64,000 nt of DNA from assembly GCA_963921935.1 (NCBI GenBank), contig OY998175.1, positions 259,127,209 to 259,191,208 on the forward strand, read 5' to 3'. Shown here in pieces: positions 58,137 through 64,000 of this stretch (the stretch's first letter is position 1; every line of letters begins with the position of its first letter). Made by a program: the position numbers and the translations under genes. Source of the stretch: Galeruca laticollis. Its lineage: Eukaryota; Arthropoda; Insecta; Coleoptera; Chrysomelidae. A model generated the notes under the pieces. The model was not told where the DNA came from. It ran no database searches and saw only the letters and a list, made by a program, of their open reading frames with translations.

Positions 58137-58530
58137 CATTAGCGGCGTGAAGTGGCATCCCCCATGTTAAAATTGCGGTTAAGGTGGCATCCGCGGTAAA
58201 GTGGCATCCAATATACGGATGCCAATTTGCAAATCGAAAAGAAATAGTGCGATCGACTTGGAATTTCATCAGCAATAACATTATGTAAAAATGGGCCGGA
58301 GTCTAATTTACACCATATTTGAATGGATTTGTAACTAAAGTTCACAGAATTTCTGTTGTTCGGCGATGGTCTCGTTTATTTGTATATGCCGGATTGAATA
58401 AACGGTCAGACTGGCATCCGTGTATATATTGACCATTTAGCGGACAATTCGACTACTGTATATCTATTTTATTTGCACTTAGACATCCGACCAACGTTGC
58501 CAATTCAACGGTTCATCTTTAAAATGAAAT
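58136..58530 (+). repeat. Start of a diverged third tandem unit
   Basis: The first ~60 bases closely match units 1 and 2 (GCGTGAAGTGGCATCC..CCCATGTTAAAAT). Beyond that only the layout is kept: GTTCACAG, CTGGCATCCG, GTATAT.TATTTT.TTTGCA and a GTTGCC block at ~58498. After that no match is visible. Confidence 0.6.
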
Positions 58531-59630
58531 ATAATGTTGTAATCATATCAGTTACTAGTCTAAATTCAATTTTCCGTCGCACTAATGCTGACATATATTG
58601 GAAATCATTGAAAATGGAACTGAAAAATGGTTAAACATGTTCTTGAGAATATAGTGTTTTTTTTCCTTGTGTCAAAACGTTATAAGAAATATATCGATAA
58701 TTTTACACTATCAATTTTTGTCTGTAAAAAATCAAAAAGCATCCGATTCCAATAATTATACTTCAAGTGTTCGTTTTTACAGGGGGTTTATAAAAAAATA
58801 TGAGAATTTCAGAAAATTGGCACATATATCGGTTTTAGGGCTTCGAGTATTCATGTAAACGCTTATTCACAAATAATTCTTAAAACTTTTTCTTCAAGTA
58901 ATCAAATGGACAAGAATGTTCAAATATTCATTTTTGAATAAATCAAATTGAAAAATTGGAAAAATTCTATTTTGCAAACCGAAGCTAACCTAACTTGACC
59001 AGGTGGCCGTAAACGTGTATAATAATTATCGTTAGTGTTACATTATCCATGACATAACATGTAATGAGTAGATACTCAATGAATCAACAAAACAATGGTT
59101 AGGTTCAGTTGGGTAAGGTTGAATCCACCGCAAAATTAAATAATTCAAATTTCTCAATATCATAACATCCATCTCTCCATGAATCAATATGGACCGCTTT
59201 GAATAATGACTGAATCTATTGATGCAATAAAAACCAGTATGTGGCTATCCTTATATCTATCTGTCCGATAACTTGATTTCTTTATTAAAGTTATAGCTTT
59301 TAAGTAACACTTTTTGTTTAATATTAATTATGAATTCTCCTTCAATTTCTTATTGCAACAATATAAATTTGTGATGTTTTTTGATGAGTTATATTTTGAG
59401 ATACATTCCAAAATACAGTTCCCATATAAATAGTTAATTATGAAGATAACCACGATATCAAGTAGTTTAAGTATGCTAAGGTAAGGAATGTCAACAAACA
59501 CTGACAGATTTCTATTCCGATTATTAGATTTTTGACATGGGTGTCATAGTTACTTGAAACTATGCAATGAAAATATTCTCGAAATACATTGATGCGTTAC
59601 TACTGAGAAAACCCTAACATATATATTTTG
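58531..59630. other. Spacer, no gene recognised
   Basis: No motif or repeat recognised; one 63-codon frame (58667-58858) has no features. Confidence 0.45.
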
Positions 59631-60400
59631 TTATAGATATGTAGATAACATATTAGCTTGTTTCATAGGCAGTGAACGACAATTAGATTCATTTTTCAAT
59701 CATATTAATATTTCACACCCAAAAACTCAATTCACATTAGAAGTTGAAGAAAATAGCTCAATTAATTTACTCAATTCAACAATTCGAAGGGTTGATAATT
59801 AATTACTTATTTCAATGAAACCAACGCATACGACATTATTTTGATGGACAGATCAATACAATTAAACAGGTAGCCACATCAAACGGTTATCCATTAGAAA
59901 TGTTAAATCGTTTACTTAATAAAAAGGAGGAGAGAGTAGCATTACAACAAATATTTCACAAACCAACTATATGAGTACAAAATTATAGAACCATCACATA
60001 TGCTGGTAATGTCTCTTTTATTATTTCAAAGGTAAGCATCGTTAGCAACCAATACATCAATTTCTTTCAAAACTGGAAGTGACATAAGTACAAAATTGTT
60101 AAATGTTGAAGCAAAAATGTCCACAATGTGATGCTTCCTAAATCGGCCAAACCCTGCGAAATTTTGAGATGAGACGGGGTGGAATGAACACTTGAGATCG
60201 TACAGACTGAAACTACCAGAAAAATATCATTTTGCTAAACATCTACTCGACACAAATCATCCACTACACCTTACACAGAACTAGAAGTACTACATTTTTG
60301 TGATAAGAAACAAGAATTAGATTAGAAGACACTTGAGAAACCAACAATATGAAATCGTCAACGAACAGATCAATCTAGAAAGTTCTCCACTATAAAATTG
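59631..60400 (+). pseudogene. Second Penelope-like remnant (RT palm, thumb and GIY-YIG C-terminus)
   Basis: Starts with YVDNILACFIGSERQLD (59638 on), the RT active site with the second Asp changed to Asn. A thumb segment follows (QVATSNGYPLEMLNRLLNK, KEERVALQQIF) matching the 39-41 kb copy, then endonuclease pieces ending IRRHLRNQQYEIVNEQINL. Multiple stops and internal deletions. It is clearly the same subfamily as 39074-41301, in the opposite orientation. Confidence 0.82.
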
Positions 60401-61555
60401 TCCTCTCAAGTCATAATTGTAAAGATCAGCAGATGATAGTTTTTCTGTTTTCCTATATCATTATATTGTGATTCAATTCAAAAAGAAAATACGTAATTTG
60501 GAATTGATAGAGTTTGACATGTAGATATAACAATTTTGAGTAATATTTATTCGTCGTCTACATCGCAATTATACTAGTTGTCACACAAAAAAGGAGATAA
60601 CTGAATTGAATTCAATAGAATAGATTGAAATATGAATGGTAAAGGAAACAAACAACAAAGATTCCTAGACACAAACACAATTATTTTTCATTTATTTTGT
60701 ATAATAGAACATGAACAAAAAATTCCTTTCAAATATAATTTAAAAAAACTTCTTCCACTCTTTGATTCAATCTAAAAAATATCCATTGTAATAAGAAAAT
60801 AAGTCCTTGTTTGGAAATTTCATAAACAAAACTTTAAATGGTACAAAAACTATACAGTACAGAGTTTATAGGTTTCTGTATAAGTTATGGGCTAATTCAA
60901 TCTAAAAGAAGAAAAACATTTTTCAAATTTGATGAAATACAGGGTGAAACTGTTGTAATGAGTTTGTTCTCTTCCTGTATATACTTTTCGAAATGAGGTT
61001 TGAGTTTTATTGAATTTTTGAGCTGGAGTGGGTCTTAAAACCTATATCTATGACAAATTATTTGGGTTGTGCGTTCGAAAGTACAGAGGCCTGTGACCTG
61101 AATACGACTTTCACGAGAAACTACTGGAATACCGTATATTAAATATGACAAAATATCTCTTGTTACGATGGCGAGTTGGAACAAATTGAAATCTAAGATA
61201 CAGAATGTCTCGTGGAAAATTCAACTTTGTTCTGATACGACGTTATTGAACAATTGTAATTCATTTTAAAACATGCTGGAATTGTACACATTCAGAAATA
61301 TTAAAAATGAACAGCTGTTCAAAAGTTCAGGTTATTGATAAAGTTAAGGATATTGATTAAATTAGATTTCGAAAGCTGAAACAAAATGTTGATGGTAGAA
61401 GGGATATTTGTTAACTGTTAAATACCAAAACTCATAAAATCGTCTTCTCATTTCTTGGAATAATGAAAATTAGATGAAGCGCTAAGCTAGAAGAATAACG
61501 CAAAAGAATTCTTCAACGGATTTAATGGAAAGGAATGTGTAACAACAGCTAATAT
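60401..61555. other. Spacer, no gene recognised
   Basis: The first ~100 bases may be Penelope 3' tail. The rest shows no motif on either strand. Confidence 0.45.
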
Positions 61556-61559
61556 TCAG

Positions 61560-62260
61560 GTCGAGGATCGTGGTCGCCAATGGTATTTTATCCCAAGCAT
61601 GCTCTATAGCATTTTAATTTCTTCTGAAACTACACCAGCTCGATGTGATCTCGCATATCATTAATAAACAACTTAGGGACTATAGCGGCATAGACCCATC
61701 TTTGAACGTCGCGTTCCTCCATTCATCATGACAGTGTTGCTGTTCCAATGCCCAAGCTAATCTTCCTTGCCTATGCGCAGATAGCAATGGTACTCTCCTT
61801 AAAAGTTGCCTAGATCGTGAATTAGCATCACGGATTCCTCTTCTCATTGTTAAGATCGATAAAGCAATGCAAATTCTTCTTCCTACGATTCTTTAAGTAT
61901 CACGAACATTTCTACAAGCTGTTAGATAACTATCATCAATAACGCTTGTTTGGGTAATTTTTCGTCTTCAACCAACAGTTCCAGTTTCCTATAACCGATC
62001 GTTGAAAGGGCGCCTTGGGACGCATTTAGTCGATTCGCAACATCTGTCTGTGTTAAGCCCGCTTCCAATAGCCCGAGAAGACTCTTCGATAGTTAATTTT
62101 CTCTTAGCGTCATCAAAATTAACCAAACAATTCAAAAACTTTGTTAGGCTATTCAATATTTTTATACAAATAAAAATAAGCAATTCTGAATGCAGACGGC
62201 TTATCACAAAAATCAAATAGAGAAATTTCCAAAAAGCATCACAAAATAAAACTAACGGTT
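61560..62260 (-). pseudogene. Tc1-type transposase remnant
   Basis: Minus-strand pieces show the paired helix-turn-helix region (GLTQTDVANRLNASQ), a GTV/DDSYL..CRNVRDT stretch, RRICIALSILTMRRGIRDA, RRVPLLSAHRQGRLAWALEQ and WRNATFKDGS near the first catalytic position (Asp present as KDGS). A jump to IEHAWDKIPLA follows, the block after the last catalytic acid, so the central catalytic core is deleted. Many frameshifts. A different family from the DD41D-like elements. Confidence 0.78.
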
Positions 62261-62813
62261 ATTGTGAAATGTCGACAACAAACGATGCCATATTGGCGAC
62301 TCTGAAATAATGTCCAGATAGTATAGCTTCTGTGTGGGTTTTTGAATCAGCTTCCAAATCTTCGGAGAGTTCTAAGTATTGCTTCGAATAGTCAGGAAAA
62401 AATTATATTTTAATTAGTCACCTTTTGCTTACAAGTTTCGATACGGAGCCCTGAATACAATTTTAAACTACAACGGCTGATTTTTTGGTTTGCCCCAAAC
62501 ATTCTAGCTTGATGTAGCGATACGTTCGAATAAATAATAATCAAACTATGATCAAACAACTCATACAAATAGATAAACGTAAATTACGACCAAGAAAGCA
62601 CGAAGCATTTAAATAACCATACACTTTACCGTAACGGATACGTTAATTCTAAATATATTTTCAAAGATGCCACTTCCTCCGTTATAAGTACAGCATTTAT
62701 ATACGATCATCAAATCTGCAGAATGACAGTGATTTAATGAATTCAAATATATCTTCCCAACGTTGCCAAAATATCAAGATGCTAACCTGTCCGTTAAATA
62801 TATTTAGCAAATA
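62261..62813. other. Spacer, no gene recognised
   Basis: Contains a GATGCCACTTCC sequence and a CAACGTTGCCAAAATAT block (62680-62775) similar to sequences beside the TA tracts of the tandem units, but no gene. Confidence 0.4.
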
Positions 62814-62815
62814 TA

Positions 62816-64000
62816 CAGGGTGTCCCAAATTGGTGTGTTTTGCAGGGTATCTCGTAAACTAAAAGAGATAGATAAGACTTCTTTTTTTGTTAAAGTAACG
62901 ATAGCCTAATTAAATCTTTAGTAACTCCCTGCAGTTGGAAGATACAGGGCGATTATTGAAAACTGTCGAAAACTACAAGGTACTATAACTTCTTAATTAA
63001 GAAAAATATGAAAAAAACGGTATAAAAACTTTCGATAGATATAATATTAAAGAGCTCAGTGGCGTACAGAATTTTTTTGTTAGGGGGCTCACTAAGGAAA
63101 TATAATGCAAACTTATGTTTTTTTAAATAGGACACCCTGTATATTTTGACGTTTTTCGTTTTCTTTTTAAACCATTTATGGATGTTATCAGGTGAAACAC
63201 ACTTAAAAAATTGAACACTCAGAAATGAAATTTAACATTTGATTATAAGGATACTGGTGGGTGACAATTTTATTTATCAAAATTATAATTAATAAAAAAT
63301 AAAACCAGATTCAAAAAATAAAAAACTTATGAAACAACAAGAAATATTGTAACAACTAATTTACCTATAACTAATTTTATTAGAATGTAAAAATTACATT
63401 AAATGTTCAAAATGTCCTCCGTTTTGTTGTAATAATAATTGACACCTTTTTCTTACTGATCTTACACAATTGAGAATGTGCACTGGCTTTATTTTTCTAA
63501 ATGCGGCATGAATATTTTGTAATAAATCTTCCCTACTCTCGAAGTTAGTCTTGTAAATATTATTTTTTTAAAATCCCCAAATAAAAAAATCAGGAGGATT
63601 TACTTCCAGAGAAAGAGGGGGCTACCTAACCGGTCCATAAGTACCAATCCACCGATTAGGAAATTTTTCGTTTAAATAATCTACAATGAATAGAGGATTA
63701 TGAGCAGGTGCTCCATCTTGTTGGAACCAAAATGTGTCCCTATCAGCCAACACTTCCTCTTCCAAAAGTTGGTGTAAGTTTATATCCAAGATATCTATAT
63801 ATCCAGCAGCAGTTAGTTTATCATCAGATATATGATGAACTAATTTATTATGTTTGACAAAACAACTAACGTTAAAGCCGAATCTGCTTTGTCTCCTGAT
63901 CCCCTGAACTAAGTGTGGATTTGAGTCGTTCCAATATAGTTCATTATGTCTGTTAAATATTCCTGCACTGCTTATGTGAGCTTCATCGCTAAATATTACC
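62816..64000 (-). mobile_element. Second Tc1/mariner-type transposon, running off the window
   Basis: One end CAGGGTGTCCCAAATTGG preceded by TA at 62814-62815; a further GGACACCCTGTAT lies at ~63130. The transposase is on the minus strand and incomplete because the window ends. Confidence 0.75.
63394..64000 (-). pseudogene. Transposase catalytic domain, disrupted and partial
   Basis: Read leftwards from the window edge: VIFSDEAHISSAG (first Asp), FWFQQDGAPAHN (second Asp), then FPNRWIGTYGP, a TAG stop, EVNPPDFFIWG (third Asp), a TAA, then KTNFESREDLLQNI and a terminal NGGHFEHLM before TAA. Counting the stop as a residue, 41 positions separate the second and third Asp, as in the transposase at 19496-20629. 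The two are homologous but strongly diverged. Two stops make it inactive. Confidence 0.82.

Overview
This window looks like an AT-rich insect (at least arthropod) nuclear genome segment made almost entirely of mobile DNA. The evidence is R1-type non-LTR sequence, Penelope-like elements with GIY-YIG endonucleases, Tc1/mariner transposases of a type common in insects, Ty3/gypsy elements with long LTRs, and about eighteen long (TA)n tracts. I recognise no host housekeeping gene, rRNA, tRNA or CRISPR array. The species cannot be fixed from the sequence.

Layout. 1-5.9 kb: an inverted-repeat Penelope-like remnant and a diverged solo LTR. 5,989-14,727: a young Ty3/gypsy element (called LTR-1 here) on the + strand, with ~2.0 kb LTRs that are almost identical, gag, a -1 slippery site, and a pol that keeps protease, reverse transcriptase and integrase but lacks RNase H. 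15-18.7 kb: Penelope and other ORF debris. 18,778-22,300: a Tc1/mariner-like transposon with ~530-bp terminal inverted repeats, a broken intron-containing transposase and an internal ~173-bp tandem array. A perfect 78-bp palindrome follows. 22,618-29,346: LTR-2 on the - strand; its 1,654-bp LTRs each carry a CUB-like/LDLa-like reading frame and a second small ORF, and its gag holds eight 11-residue repeats. 29,413-34,632: LTR-3 on the - strand, a different gypsy lineage with short LTRs. 34,988-42,686: LTR-4, a relative of LTR-1, with a Penelope-like element embedded in it. 44.5-45.6 kb: a fold-back structure. 45.6-58.5 kb: a multi-kilobase unit repeated in tandem (two long copies and the start of a third), each unit opening after a (TA)n tract. 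The second unit holds a satellite-like array with a ~275-bp higher-order period and an R1-type fragment. 58.5-64 kb: a second Penelope remnant, a Tc1 remnant, and a second transposase fragment running off the end.

How the parts relate. LTR-1, LTR-2 and LTR-4 share a gag N-terminus (a LRDGK motif), long LTRs and lysine-tRNA-like primer sites, so they form one clade, but each has lost a different part of pol. No element looks autonomous. Almost every mobile element, and each tandem unit, starts and ends in (TA)n, which suggests TA tracts act as repeated insertion and recombination sites. The most unusual content is the extracellular-type CUB/LDLa sequence carried inside the LTRs of LTR-2.
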